Of a stretch of 17,314 nucleotides of DNA, positions 1 through 7,057 are shown in pieces. The notes beneath the pieces were generated by a model. The model was not told the DNA's origin. It did not search any database and worked only from the letters and a program-made list of their open reading frames with translations. The stretch is from NCBI GenBank assembly GCA_016839995.1, contig JAEOTD010000087.1, positions 1-17,314 on the forward strand, given 5' to 3'. Source of the DNA: Candidatus Hermodarchaeota archaeon. Its GTDB lineage: Archaea > Asgardarchaeota > Hermodarchaeia > Hermodarchaeales > Hermodarchaeaceae. The translations under genes and the position numbers were made by a program. Within the stretch, counting starts at the first letter, position 1; every line of letters starts with the position of its first letter.

Positions 1-641
1 CAAGCGAACTCGAAACAGGTCCAGATCCTGATGCAAAGGAAGGAGGTGGCTTCTTCAGCCTTGTGACACCTGTCGTGATGATTATTGTCTCAGTTGTTTT
101 GGCTGCACGGGGAATGCTGTACCGTGGCACTGTCACTGCACTCCCAGTGTATATCACCTTGGAGCTTGGAACGCTCTTGGTTATTGCTGGGTTCATCGGA
201 ACACTAGTTTACGTTGGAGGGATTTTCGGTCAAGAAATTGGAGGTCGGCTCACCGATCATTTTGGATGGCGTAAAATCCTTATTATTATGACTTTGGTAA
301 CATGTGGTTCTCTGGTTCTCCTTGGGATTCCTTATACGCCCACATTTTGGAATGATGCTCTTCTCATCATAGCCGTGCTTTTATTCGGGTTTTCCTTCTT
401 TTCAGCTCAAGCTGCTACGAATACTATGGTCGCTAACCTATCTAGTCCTGAGAGTCGAGGTCAGGTTTTTGGTTGGAGCTTCTTCACTCGGTTTGGTATG
501 GGAGCATTCGGAATTCCAATCGTCACCTTTAGTGCTTTCATCTTCGGCACATGGGTTATCGGCTTCTTCCTATTGGCCTTGCTTGGGGTAGTAGCTGCAG
601 TGTTAGTACCCCTTGTCCATCGCCGTCAAAAATCAAAGTAA
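1..641 (+). CDS. MFS transporter, C-terminal half (5' end outside the window)
   Basis: The frame is open from base 3, so this is the end of a longer gene; the GTG at 63 is internal. The visible part begins with a hydrophilic, Asp/Glu/Gly-rich stretch (about 20 residues), typical of the central cytoplasmic loop between TM6 and TM7. About six hydrophobic segments follow. Between the second and third of these is GGRLTDHFGWRK, a good match to the major facilitator motif A (GxLaDrxGrr) as repeated in the loop between TM8 and TM9. The protein ends in a basic tail (HRRQKSK). It is a secondary transporter of the plasma membrane; the substrate cannot be read from this half. A T-run at 648-653 follows. 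Family is secure, function unknown. Confidence 0.85.
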   Translation, partial: SELETGPDPDAKEGGGFFSLVTPVVMIIVSVVLAARGMLYRGTVTALPVYITLELGTLLVIAGFIGTLVYVGGIFGQEIGGRLTDHFGWRKILIIMTLVTCGSLVLLGIPYTPTFWNDALLIIAVLLFGFSFFSAQAATNTMVANLSSPESRGQVFGWSFFTRFGMGAFGIPIVTFSAFIFGTWVIGFFLLALLGVVAAVLVPLVHRRQKSK

Positions 642-647
642 TCAAAG

Positions 648-653
648 TTTTTT
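648..653 (+). terminator. T-run after the MFS gene
   Basis: Six consecutive T lie seven bases after the MFS stop codon and before the ABC genes. Archaeal RNA polymerase often terminates at T-runs without a strong hairpin. No clear stem precedes this one. Confidence 0.3.
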
Positions 654-666
654 CTGTATTCAGAAA

Positions 667-674
667 TCTTATAG
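667..674 (+). promoter_or_regulatory. Possible TATA element of the ABC genes
   Basis: TCTTATAG is centred about 39 bases before the ATG at 710. A start site near 697 would give a very short leader that just contains the SD AGGAG (698-702). Weak consensus, so only tentative. Confidence 0.25.
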
Positions 675-709
675 CCTCAGATTAGTTGGAGGACTATAGG
701 AGACAGAAC

Positions 710-1522
710 ATGAATGAAGCCATGAAGGGTAATGGTGCACCAATCGTCGCCCATGACTTAGTTCGTCACTTCGGAAAAACCGTGGCAGTAGACCATCTCT
801 CCTTCGAAGTCCGTTCAGGTGAAATCTATGGGCTTCTGGGACCCAACGGTGCTGGAAAAACCACAACGGTCAAAATGGTCAGTGGGTTGCTTCCCCCCAC
901 ACAAGGCCAAGTTGAAGTCTTTGGCTTCGATCCCATGAATCAGCCCATTGAAGTAAAGAATCGCATTGGTCTAGTTCCCGAAGATCATATTCTATATGAG
1001 TCCCTTACTCCACGGGAGTTCTTCAATTTCATAACATCAATTCGTCAACTTGATGAACAGGATGTGAAAACCCGGGTCAAATCACTCATTGATGCCTTTG
1101 AGTTTGGCGAATATTTCGATAAACCCATCGCCGCTCTAAGCCATGGTAATCGACAAAAAGCGAGTGTTATCGCAGCGATTATTCATGATCCGCCTTTACT
1201 AGTTCTTGACGAACCATTTAGCGGTTTGGACGCGCGAACAGTCCGGGTGTTAAAGGACATATTGAACATCCACTTGGAGAATGGGGGTGGAATTCTATTC
1301 AGCAGTCACATTCTCGAAGTAGCCGAAAGTCTTTGTGATCGCATCGGAATTATTGATGATGGCAAGATGGTTGCTGAAGGTACGGTTGATGAGTTGCGGG
1401 AAATGGTGAAGGCTCATGGGTCGTTGGAAGAAATCTTTCTTCGTGCTGTTCAACAAGATGCTGAAGTTGCAGAAACCGTCCAAGCACTCCGCAAGGCACT
1501 AACGAAGAATTATACTCGGTAA
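710..1522 (+). CDS. ABC transporter ATP-binding protein (ABC-2/NatA-like exporter)
   Basis: Cytoplasmic ATPase, 270 residues, expected to power the permease encoded next. Visible motifs are Walker A GPNGAGKTT (residues about 44-52), a degenerate signature LSHGNRQK in place of LSGGQ, Walker B LLVLDEP (about 163-169) with the following SGLD D-loop, and the switch histidine in SSHI. SxGxxQ-like degenerate signatures are common in the NatA/CcmA exporter branch. I chose ATG 710 because AGGAG (698-702) sits seven bases upstream; an upstream TTG at 686 would place that SD inside the gene. The permease follows after 22 bases, so the two are almost certainly cotranscribed. Substrate unknown; drug, peptide or lipid export is typical of the family. 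Confidence 0.93.
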   Translation: MNEAMKGNGAPIVAHDLVRHFGKTVAVDHLSFEVRSGEIYGLLGPNGAGKTTTVKMVSGLLPPTQGQVEVFGFDPMNQPIEVKNRIGLVPEDHILYESLTPREFFNFITSIRQLDEQDVKTRVKSLIDAFEFGEYFDKPIAALSHGNRQKASVIAAIIHDPPLLVLDEPFSGLDARTVRVLKDILNIHLENGGGILFSSHILEVAESLCDRIGIIDDGKMVAEGTVDELREMVKAHGSLEEIFLRAVQQDAEVAETVQALRKALTKNYTR

Positions 1523-1544
1523 TGGTCTGGGTGGTCCACAAAAC

Positions 1545-3263
1545 TTGTCTGAGATCAAAGAAATCGAGCCAAACATCAGCTGGCGTGAAGCCTGGAGAAT
1601 TGCTGGGAAGATCGCCTTCGAAGTGCAGTTCCGGTCAGCCATGTCGATGAGTTCTGGAGCGATGACCCAGACAATTGAAAAACAGATCCAGAGAGCTCGA
1701 AGCAATACTCGATTTAATAAAATTACAATAAGCGTCTTCATTGGAATGCTTGCCATTGTGTTCGGAATTCTTGTGTGGGGCACCCTTAGTGGGCTCTATG
1801 GTACACCTACTGAATTTCGATGGATTACCGTGGCTTTTACGGTTTCGATGTTCTGCTTAGTAGGATTTGCTTTTCTTGTATTTTGGGGGCTTATGGTTTC
1901 CACCTCATTCATTTCAACCAATGCCGCTAGCATTGGGCACTATCTCCCCGTTTCACGGGTGGATACAGGTAAACTTGCCTTACTAGCCTACATCCGACTA
2001 CTTGATTCTCAAATGATAACCATCATCATAGGATTTCCCCTGGCTTATGGTATCGTCATCTACCTTGTATATGGGCTAGTCATTCCGTCAATTCTCGGAG
2101 CACTAGCTTGTCTAGGGGCTTTTCTCATTAGTGTTGGACTTGGCATCACAATTATGCTGATTTTAGCCCTCTACTTTTATACTCGCATTCAAACAACCGG
2201 AGGATCCAGGCTAGGATCCATCGTCCGCTTACTCTTCTATGTCCTGTGGGCAGTGGTCATAATGGGCTTTTCTCTTTCCTTTCAGCTTCTCAACATCATC
2301 GTACCCCTCGTTGAAAGTCTTTCCATTTCATTGGTGCCATTCTGGTATCTCCTCTATTTTGCGTACCCTTTCACAATGGGAACCTTCGTGGTTCTTGCCA
2401 CAGGCATACCTGGTACTCCACAATTTTGGTTAGATTTCATAGTCGTCGCGCTTTATGGAGGTCTTACGCTTTTGGGGCTTCGCTGGTCTCGTAATTTCTT
2501 ACGACAAATTGGCACGGGTGTGGTAACAACCACAGGACCCAGCGTAATTCATCCAGTAGACATCAAAGTTAGCCGGGTCGGGATAGCGCTTCTACGAAAA
2601 GACCTACGTATTGCCACCCGGACTCCTGGACAAGCAATCATGTTTTTCCTCCCCTTCCTAACGATGCTTCCAATATTTCTCCAATTTATTTGGGAAATTG
2701 GGGTTGTTCATGTCTCTGACGTAATTACCTTCATAGTCATGCCAACAATCATGCTTGGGTTCTTCTCAATCTTTTTCCTTAGTGTTGAAGCCCGTGGGAT
2801 GAAATACACTCTCACGTTACCACTCCCAACAGAACGAATTCTAAAATCAAAGGCCCAGTTAATCACCCTAATGGCACTCGCAATCCCTGTTTTTGTGATT
2901 GCGGTCTCATTCTTTAAATCGTTCACAAATCCGATTTCATTTCTCCTTGCTGCATCAATGGTGCCAGTCGTCTATGTATCTGCATACATTTCTCTGGTAC
3001 TATTCACCCGTGTTGTTGGTGGCGGGCGACTAATTGGTTTTGAAATCGGTCAACATATCACTCAAATGATTATTGTGGGATTGTTTAGTGCTTTCATTTC
3101 CTTCGTGCCAATCGCCCTGTTAGGAATTTGTTGGTCGTGGGTTTTTCTACTTGGTTATCCAGTCGAGTGGGCTCACTTCGCGGGGCTTGCTGGCCTGTGG
3201 GCTGGAATTACAATTAACTACCTTTTAGGAAAACTATTCGCCAGGCTTTTCATAATAGGCTAG
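1545..3263 (+). CDS. ABC-2-type multi-spanning permease
   Basis: Membrane partner of the preceding ATPase, 572 residues. A hydrophilic N-terminus (about 60 residues) leads into a first set of hydrophobic helices. A polar connection near residues 310-360 follows, and then a second set; I count roughly twelve segments in all. The connection contains LLRKDLRIATRTPGQ, resembling the RKD...R motif that precedes helices in ABC-2 permeases. The length fits one chain carrying both halves of the membrane domain. The start is a TTG with GGGTGGT (1529-1535) nine bases upstream. The stop codon overlaps the stop of the gene on the opposite strand. No substrate can be assigned. Confidence 0.85.
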   Translation: MSEIKEIEPNISWREAWRIAGKIAFEVQFRSAMSMSSGAMTQTIEKQIQRARSNTRFNKITISVFIGMLAIVFGILVWGTLSGLYGTPTEFRWITVAFTVSMFCLVGFAFLVFWGLMVSTSFISTNAASIGHYLPVSRVDTGKLALLAYIRLLDSQMITIIIGFPLAYGIVIYLVYGLVIPSILGALACLGAFLISVGLGITIMLILALYFYTRIQTTGGSRLGSIVRLLFYVLWAVVIMGFSLSFQLLNIIVPLVESLSISLVPFWYLLYFAYPFTMGTFVVLATGIPGTPQFWLDFIVVALYGGLTLLGLRWSRNFLRQIGTGVVTTTGPSVIHPVDIKVSRVGIALLRKDLRIATRTPGQAIMFFLPFLTMLPIFLQFIWEIGVVHVSDVITFIVMPTIMLGFFSIFFLSVEARGMKYTLTLPLPTERILKSKAQLITLMALAIPVFVIAVSFFKSFTNPISFLLAASMVPVVYVSAYISLVLFTRVVGGGRLIGFEIGQHITQMIIVGLFSAFISFVPIALLGICWSWVFLLGYPVEWAHFAGLAGLWAGITINYLLGKLFARLFIIG

Positions 3264-3871
3264 AGCGAATAGCGTAGTTTTTCTAACACACGATGTAGCC
3301 GATCCATCGTCTTATACAATGATTTCAATCCGCTTTTATCAGCTTCCGCACCTGCGGCCCGTTTGTCCTTTGACCATATCGTGGCACCTAGATTAGCTCC
3401 AAAGGCACCTCCGCCAGTTGAAAATATATGGTTGATAATATAGAAGTCGTGAATGCTTCGTAACGTGGGTTCCTGACCGCCAGCACGATCTCCACCAATT
3501 GCAATTCCTGTTCCTATTTTTCCCTCAAAGACATCAGGGTTTCGAGCCATCATCGCCCGCGTGCGGTCAAGCAGAGTCTTGAGTTGACCACTAATGTTAC
3601 CCTGATAGACCGGGCTTCCGAGGACGTAAGCATCTGCCCATTCCATGAGGTCATAGACTTCAGTCATATCGTCTTTGAAAACACAGCCCTCTTTTTTCCG
3701 AATACAATGGTCACAATGAATGCAGAAATTCAGTTTCTTTCCAGCCACTGAGAAATATTTGGTCTCGATGGGGAATTTGCTCTTTAAGTAGTTCAGGGCT
3801 TCTCGTACTATATAGTCGGTGGCGGCTTTCCGTGGGCTTCCTGATATTCCAAGAACTCGATATTTTCTCAT
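3260..3871 (-). CDS. Iron-sulfur flavoprotein (ISF-like NADPH-dependent FMN reductase fold)
   Basis: 203-residue flavodoxin-fold redox protein. The N-terminus VLGISGSPRK is the usual phosphate-binding loop for FMN. Cysteines at 50, 53, 56 and 63 give C-x2-C-x2-C-x6-C, the compact 4Fe-4S motif of archaeal iron-sulfur flavoproteins such as Isf of Methanosarcina and Archaeoglobus. GSPVYQGNISGQLKTLLDR is the conserved flavin-side segment of this family. In known members the cluster passes electrons from ferredoxin to FMN and on to acceptors such as O2 or peroxide; the role here is inferred. ATG 3871 keeps the conserved N-terminus. GTGGAG lies almost against the ATG, so GTG 3880 is an alternative start. 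It is divergent from the AfpA-like gene. Confidence 0.9.
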   Translation of the reverse strand: MRKYRVLGISGSPRKAATDYIVREALNYLKSKFPIETKYFSVAGKKLNFCIHCDHCIRKKEGCVFKDDMTEVYDLMEWADAYVLGSPVYQGNISGQLKTLLDRTRAMMARNPDVFEGKIGTGIAIGGDRAGGQEPTLRSIHDFYIINHIFSTGGGAFGANLGATIWSKDKRAAGAEADKSGLKSLYKTMDRLHRVLEKLRYSL

Positions 3872-3901
3872 ACTCCACACTGCTACTGGGATTCGCTTTC
3901 G

Positions 3902-3909
3902 GTTATATC
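3902..3909 (-). promoter_or_regulatory. Possible TATA element of the ISF gene
   Basis: Read on the minus strand this is GATATAAC. Its centre is about 26 bases before position 3880, so transcription would start at or just before the GTG at 3880 and give a leaderless or very short-leader mRNA. The core is nearly symmetric and could also serve the divergent gene. Confidence 0.35.
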
Positions 3910-4013
3910 TGCTTTCTTGATTGTCAAAAAGGAACCAGAATCCAGTTCTAGGAAAAGAAATAACCCAAATAAATGATATCACTTACATAACACCACGAAT
4001 GGAGGAAATTGAC

Positions 4014-4559
4014 ATGCCAGTGAAATTTGCTTGGGCGATTACCGGTGCAGGAGACTATATGCCTGAATCCGTTCAAGTCATGAATGAGATCGTTCAAGAA
4101 CATGATGTTAAGGTTCTAATATTCTTATCAAAAGCTGGAATGCAGGTTATTAAATGGTACAAACTGTTGAAAGACCTAGAAGCGATATCTGAAAAGATCC
4201 GAACAGAAGTCGATGCCAATACGCCTTTTATCGCTGGTGCGCTTCAAAAAAGAACCCATAAGTTTCTCGTGGTCATGCCAGCAACAGCCAACACCGTAGC
4301 GAAAATTGCATACGGCATCGCTGACACACTGGTAACCAACGCAGTATCTCAAGCCATGAAAACAGCGGTTCCAATTTACATTTACCCCGTGGATCAACAA
4401 CCCGGTTCTGTTACCACTGTACTGCCAAGTGGAGAAAAAATGGAGCTCACAACGCGAGAAATTGATTTAGAAAACGTTGAAAGGCTTCGGGCGATGAAAG
4501 GGATGATGGTTCTTGGGCACCCTTCTGAAATCAAGGACCATCTTCGAAAATATCTCTAA
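4014..4559 (+). CDS. Archaeal flavoprotein, AfpA/DmrB-like (HFCD flavoprotein family)
   Basis: 181-residue FMN-binding protein of the UbiX/PPC-decarboxylase-like flavoprotein superfamily. MPATANTVAKIAYGIADTL (from residue 88) matches the PxSANTxxKxxxGxxD block that shapes the flavin site. The N-terminal FAWAITGAG forms the first strand and loop. In Archaeoglobus the AfpA member takes electrons from ferredoxin; in Methanosarcina DmrB reduces dihydromethanopterin. Either role fits, and similar folds are often misannotated as decarboxylases. ATG 4014 is preceded by GGAGG (4001-4005), whereas the frame upstream to 3921 has no such support. The divergent ISF partner 142 bases away suggests an electron-transfer pair. 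Confidence 0.8.
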   Translation: MPVKFAWAITGAGDYMPESVQVMNEIVQEHDVKVLIFLSKAGMQVIKWYKLLKDLEAISEKIRTEVDANTPFIAGALQKRTHKFLVVMPATANTVAKIAYGIADTLVTNAVSQAMKTAVPIYIYPVDQQPGSVTTVLPSGEKMELTTREIDLENVERLRAMKGMMVLGHPSEIKDHLRKYL

Positions 4560-4595
4560 CAGGCAGTTCTTTCCCGTTGCTTGAGAAGAGAAATG

Positions 4596-4611
4596 CTTAA
4601 ATTCGTTTAAG
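4596..4611 (+). repeat. Small UUCG-loop hairpin
   Basis: CTTAAA and TTTAAG form a perfect 6-bp stem around a TTCG loop, 36 bases after the flavoprotein stop. It could end that transcript, although no T-run follows directly. Confidence 0.3.
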
Positions 4612-4630
4612 ATAGAACGCCACTAACACC

Positions 4631-4638
4631 TTTATACT
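4631..4638 (+). promoter_or_regulatory. TATA element of the inositol-phosphate synthase gene
   Basis: TTTATACT is centred 24 bases before the ATG at 4658, the spacing expected if transcription begins at the start codon. No SD precedes 4658 or the second ATG at 4673, which supports leaderless translation. Confidence 0.5.
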
Positions 4639-4657
4639 TCATGACTGTAAAATAATT

Positions 4658-5740
4658 ATGAGGTCGCCTACTATGGGTAAAATCAAGATTGCACTTGCAG
4701 GGGTTGGAAACTGTGCGAGCAGCCTCATTCAAGCCTTTCAACACTATGGAAATCCTAGCAAAGCCAAAGAAAGTGCCGGCCTAGCTCATCCCATGTTAGG
4801 CAATTACGCAGTGAGTGATATCGAAGTTGTTGCTGCCTTCGATGTTGATCAGCGAAAAGTTGGTGAAGACCTTAGCAAGGCGATTTTTGCCGAACCAAAC
4901 AACGCCCCGAAATTCACCGATATTGCCACTCTAAATGTCTCAGTTCAACGAGGCCCCTCATTAGATGGAATCACTCCCGAACTCCGAGAGCTTGTAGAAG
5001 AAAGTTCAGCAAAGCCTGTTGATGTAACTAAGGTTTTACAGGATAGCAAAGCAAACCTGCTGATCGGGCTCCTACCAAGTGGAGCAAGTGAGGCCACATA
5101 TCATTATGCTGAGGCGGCCCTAAATGCTGGGTGTGCATACATCAACACCTCACCTGTGTTCTTAGCCAGTAATCGAGAATGGGCACAAAGATTCCGTGAT
5201 GCAAAACTCCCTGTAGCAGGCGACGATCTAATGAGCCAATTAGGCGCGACCGCACTCCATCGTGCACTCTTGGATTTCTTAGTAAAACGAGGTGTTCGGA
5301 TTCAAGAAAGCTACCAACTTGATGTTGGAGGTGGAACAGAGTCTCTTGAATCTCTACATCGGGCTCGGGATCAGAAGCGTTCAATGAAAACGAAGATTGT
5401 TTCCACTGAAGTGCCTTATGAAGTACCTGTCACTGCTGGCTCAACCGATTACGTCTATTTTCTAGGGAATCGGCGAGAGAGCTACTTCTACCTTCGTGGA
5501 CAATATATCGGTGATGCAGACTTCAAGATAGATCTTCGCCTGGTCAGCCAAGATGCCCCGAATAGTACCTCAATTCTCCTTGACGTCATTCGTGGAATTC
5601 AGATTGGCATCGACCGTGGATTTAGTGGTCCAATTGATGCAGTCTGTTCCTACGGATTTAAAGCGCCCCCAAGACCTTATCCTCTCTCAGTGAGCGAGAC
5701 AATTTTTGAGCATTATATCCGCAGCACTCGTCCTGTCTAA
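4658..5740 (+). CDS. ino1: Inositol-3-phosphate (myo-inositol-1-phosphate) synthase, short archaeal/actinobacterial form
   Basis: NAD-dependent cytoplasmic enzyme converting glucose 6-phosphate to inositol phosphate, which in archaea supplies archaetidylinositol lipids and sometimes osmolytes. 360 residues, close to the short prokaryotic form. The N-terminal IALAGVGNCASSL is the Rossmann dinucleotide loop, and VAAFDVD the strand binding the NAD ribose. RGPSLDGI, PVAGDDLMSQLGATALHR, DVGGGTESL and DAPNSTS are family blocks. Lysines in KRSMK and FKAPP line up with lysines near the active site of the mycobacterial enzyme. That enzyme has GDDIKSQ where this one has GDDLMSQ, so one lysine is replaced by methionine. 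The start may be ATG 4658 (leaderless) or 4673. Confidence 0.93.
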   Translation: MRSPTMGKIKIALAGVGNCASSLIQAFQHYGNPSKAKESAGLAHPMLGNYAVSDIEVVAAFDVDQRKVGEDLSKAIFAEPNNAPKFTDIATLNVSVQRGPSLDGITPELRELVEESSAKPVDVTKVLQDSKANLLIGLLPSGASEATYHYAEAALNAGCAYINTSPVFLASNREWAQRFRDAKLPVAGDDLMSQLGATALHRALLDFLVKRGVRIQESYQLDVGGGTESLESLHRARDQKRSMKTKIVSTEVPYEVPVTAGSTDYVYFLGNRRESYFYLRGQYIGDADFKIDLRLVSQDAPNSTSILLDVIRGIQIGIDRGFSGPIDAVCSYGFKAPPRPYPLSVSETIFEHYIRSTRPV

Positions 5741-5757
5741 GAGTAGACTTCTCTTAG
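5737..5757 (+). terminator. Hairpin overlapping the ino1 stop codon
   Basis: CTAAGAG and CTCTTAG form a perfect 7-bp stem with a 7-base loop, spanning the TAA stop and followed by TGTTGTTTTA. It could end the ino1 transcript or act as a processing structure. Confidence 0.4.
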
Positions 5758-5763
5758 TGTTGT

Positions 5764-5771
5764 TTTATATG
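5764..5771 (+). promoter_or_regulatory. Possible TATA element of the ATP-grasp gene
   Basis: TTTATATG is about 50 bases before the coding region, so transcription would begin near 5794. That leaves a short leader carrying GGAG at 5813-5816. Confidence 0.4.
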
Positions 5772-5817
5772 GAATGGCGGGTAACGCATAGCTGAGTACT
5801 CAATAGAATGCTGGAGT

Positions 5818-6711
5818 GTGCCACATTTGCGAATAGGCATAGCTATGAGCCGAGATCGACCAAATTGGCCCGTTCGTCGGTTAATACGGGCATTTGAAGC
5901 CCAATCCTGCGAGACCGTCACCTTTTGCCTAAAAGACCTCTCAGTGCATATGGACTCTGAAGAGATGCAGTTTCTGTTACCTCGCCGTAAACCCTTAGAT
6001 GTAACAGGGATTATACTTCGGAGTATTGGTGGAGGGTCAACGGATCAAATCACCAGTCGTATCTCCGTACTCGAAGCTTTGGAATTTTCAGGAATCCGCG
6101 TGTTTAATCGAACATACAGTCATCGACGAGCAAAAGACAAACTTGCTACCCTCGTTTGGCTAGCGCATCATGGTCTTCCAATCCCACGGACAACAGTGAC
6201 AGAAAGACTCGCTGTTGCTGTCGCTGCCACGAAGCGCTACGAAGATATTGTCTCTAAACCCCTTCGTGGTTCGCAGGGTCAAGGAATTTTCCGATTACAG
6301 AATCCGGATTTAGCCTTTCGTATTTTTAAAATAATGCAAACCGCAAATCAAACGATGTTGATTCAAGAGTTCATAGATACACCGGGTCGGGATATCCGTG
6401 TGTTTGTAGTTGGCTCAAAGGTGATAGGCGCAATGTATCGATATGCAAAGCCAGGCGAATGGAAAACCAATGTATCTCGTGGAGCGAAACCCAAAGAGTG
6501 CCCCTTGACCACGGAGCTGGAACAACTTGCACTCAAAGCTTCTAAGGCCTTGGAAATGGATTTTGCGGGAATAGATATCCTCGAAGAAGATAATCAGTTG
6601 GTAGTTAGTGAAGTAAATTCAGCACCCAATTGGAGCGGATTGCAAAAGGCAACTGGCGTGGATGCTGCAGAAGAAATCGCTGCCTATCTCTTACATGAAT
6701 TGAAGGGGTAA
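5818..6711 (+). CDS. RimK-like ATP-grasp ligase (MptN/CofF/LysX-type)
   Basis: 297-residue cytoplasmic amino-acid ligase that would join an amino acid, often glutamate, to a carboxylate through an acyl-phosphate. The N-terminal pre-ATP-grasp domain (to about residue 105) is followed by the central domain with KPLRGSQGQGI (147-157), the flexible ATP-covering loop. It ends with DFAGIDIL and EVNSAPNW (from 265), which hold the metal-binding Glu and Asn. The family includes RimK, the tetrahydromethanopterin and F420 alpha-glutamate ligases MptN and CofF, and LysX. A nearby DmrB-like flavoprotein makes the pterin role attractive but does not prove it. GTG 5818 lies only one base after GGAG; TTG 5827 has the more usual spacing and may be the true start. 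Confidence 0.85.
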   Translation: MPHLRIGIAMSRDRPNWPVRRLIRAFEAQSCETVTFCLKDLSVHMDSEEMQFLLPRRKPLDVTGIILRSIGGGSTDQITSRISVLEALEFSGIRVFNRTYSHRRAKDKLATLVWLAHHGLPIPRTTVTERLAVAVAATKRYEDIVSKPLRGSQGQGIFRLQNPDLAFRIFKIMQTANQTMLIQEFIDTPGRDIRVFVVGSKVIGAMYRYAKPGEWKTNVSRGAKPKECPLTTELEQLALKASKALEMDFAGIDILEEDNQLVVSEVNSAPNWSGLQKATGVDAAEEIAAYLLHELKG

Positions 6712-6718
6712 AAAAAGG

Positions 6719-6773
6719 AGAAGCTGGGATCGCAGTAGTGAATTCACACCGCGTATCCCATTATCAGCCTTCT
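6719..6773 (+). repeat. Multi-part hairpin just after the ATP-grasp gene
   Basis: TGGGATCGC (6725-6733) pairs with GCG-T-ATCCCA (6751-6760), nine pairs with one bulged T. AGAAGC (6719-6724) pairs below it with GC-C-TTCT (6767-6773) across a six-base bulge. The apical part contains the palindrome GTGAATTCAC (6738-6747). It begins eight bases after the stop codon. It may protect or end the mRNA, or be part of a small RNA. Confidence 0.4.
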
Positions 6774-6836
6774 GATTGAATTAACAGGGCCAGATTGGAC
6801 CATCTGTTCGTGGATCCATTTTGTTCCGCGCCTTAC

Positions 6837-6843
6837 TTTTTTT
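6837..6843 (+). terminator. T7 run, likely terminator
   Basis: Seven consecutive T lie about 125 bases after the ATP-grasp stop codon. This fits archaeal T-run termination of that gene or of an RNA carrying the 6719-6773 hairpin. Confidence 0.4.
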
Positions 6844-7021
6844 GGTGGTGGGTGGGTTGTGTCCACTCCCGCGCAGAATTTGTTTAGTTTAAAAGCGTTA
6901 TGTGGAGCCCGATAATGAATCTAAGTGATTTTAACGGAGAGAAGCCTCTCTTTAGTACAGTTTAACTCAATCTTTGTAGTGTGAGGTCCGAATATCATAT
7001 TACTTATGCAGATTTGTGAAA

Positions 7022-7057
7022 AGTATTCAGACTGATTTTTTCTTCAGTAAAAATACT
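7022..7057. repeat. Two-stage inverted repeat with T-rich loop
   Basis: AGTATT (7022-7027) pairs with AATACT (7052-7057), and ACTGA (7031-7035) with TCAGT (7044-7048). A symmetric 3-by-3 internal loop lies between them, and the apical loop is T-rich. All eleven pairs are Watson-Crick. The role is unknown; an operator or a terminator-like element is possible. Confidence 0.35.

Noticed and set aside
3872..3982. Longer N-terminus for the iron-sulfur flavoprotein back to 3982
   Set aside because: The flavin loop VLGISGSPRK normally lies at the very N-terminus, and the extension covers the probable TATA element.
3921..4013. Longer N-terminus for the AfpA/DmrB-like protein
   Set aside because: ATG 4014 has GGAGG at good spacing and leads directly into the first strand of the fold.
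4014..4559. Phosphopantothenoylcysteine decarboxylase (CoaB/Dfp) annotation
   Set aside because: The fold is shared, but the length and PATANTVAKIAYGIAD block fit the AfpA/DmrB group, and no synthetase domain is present.
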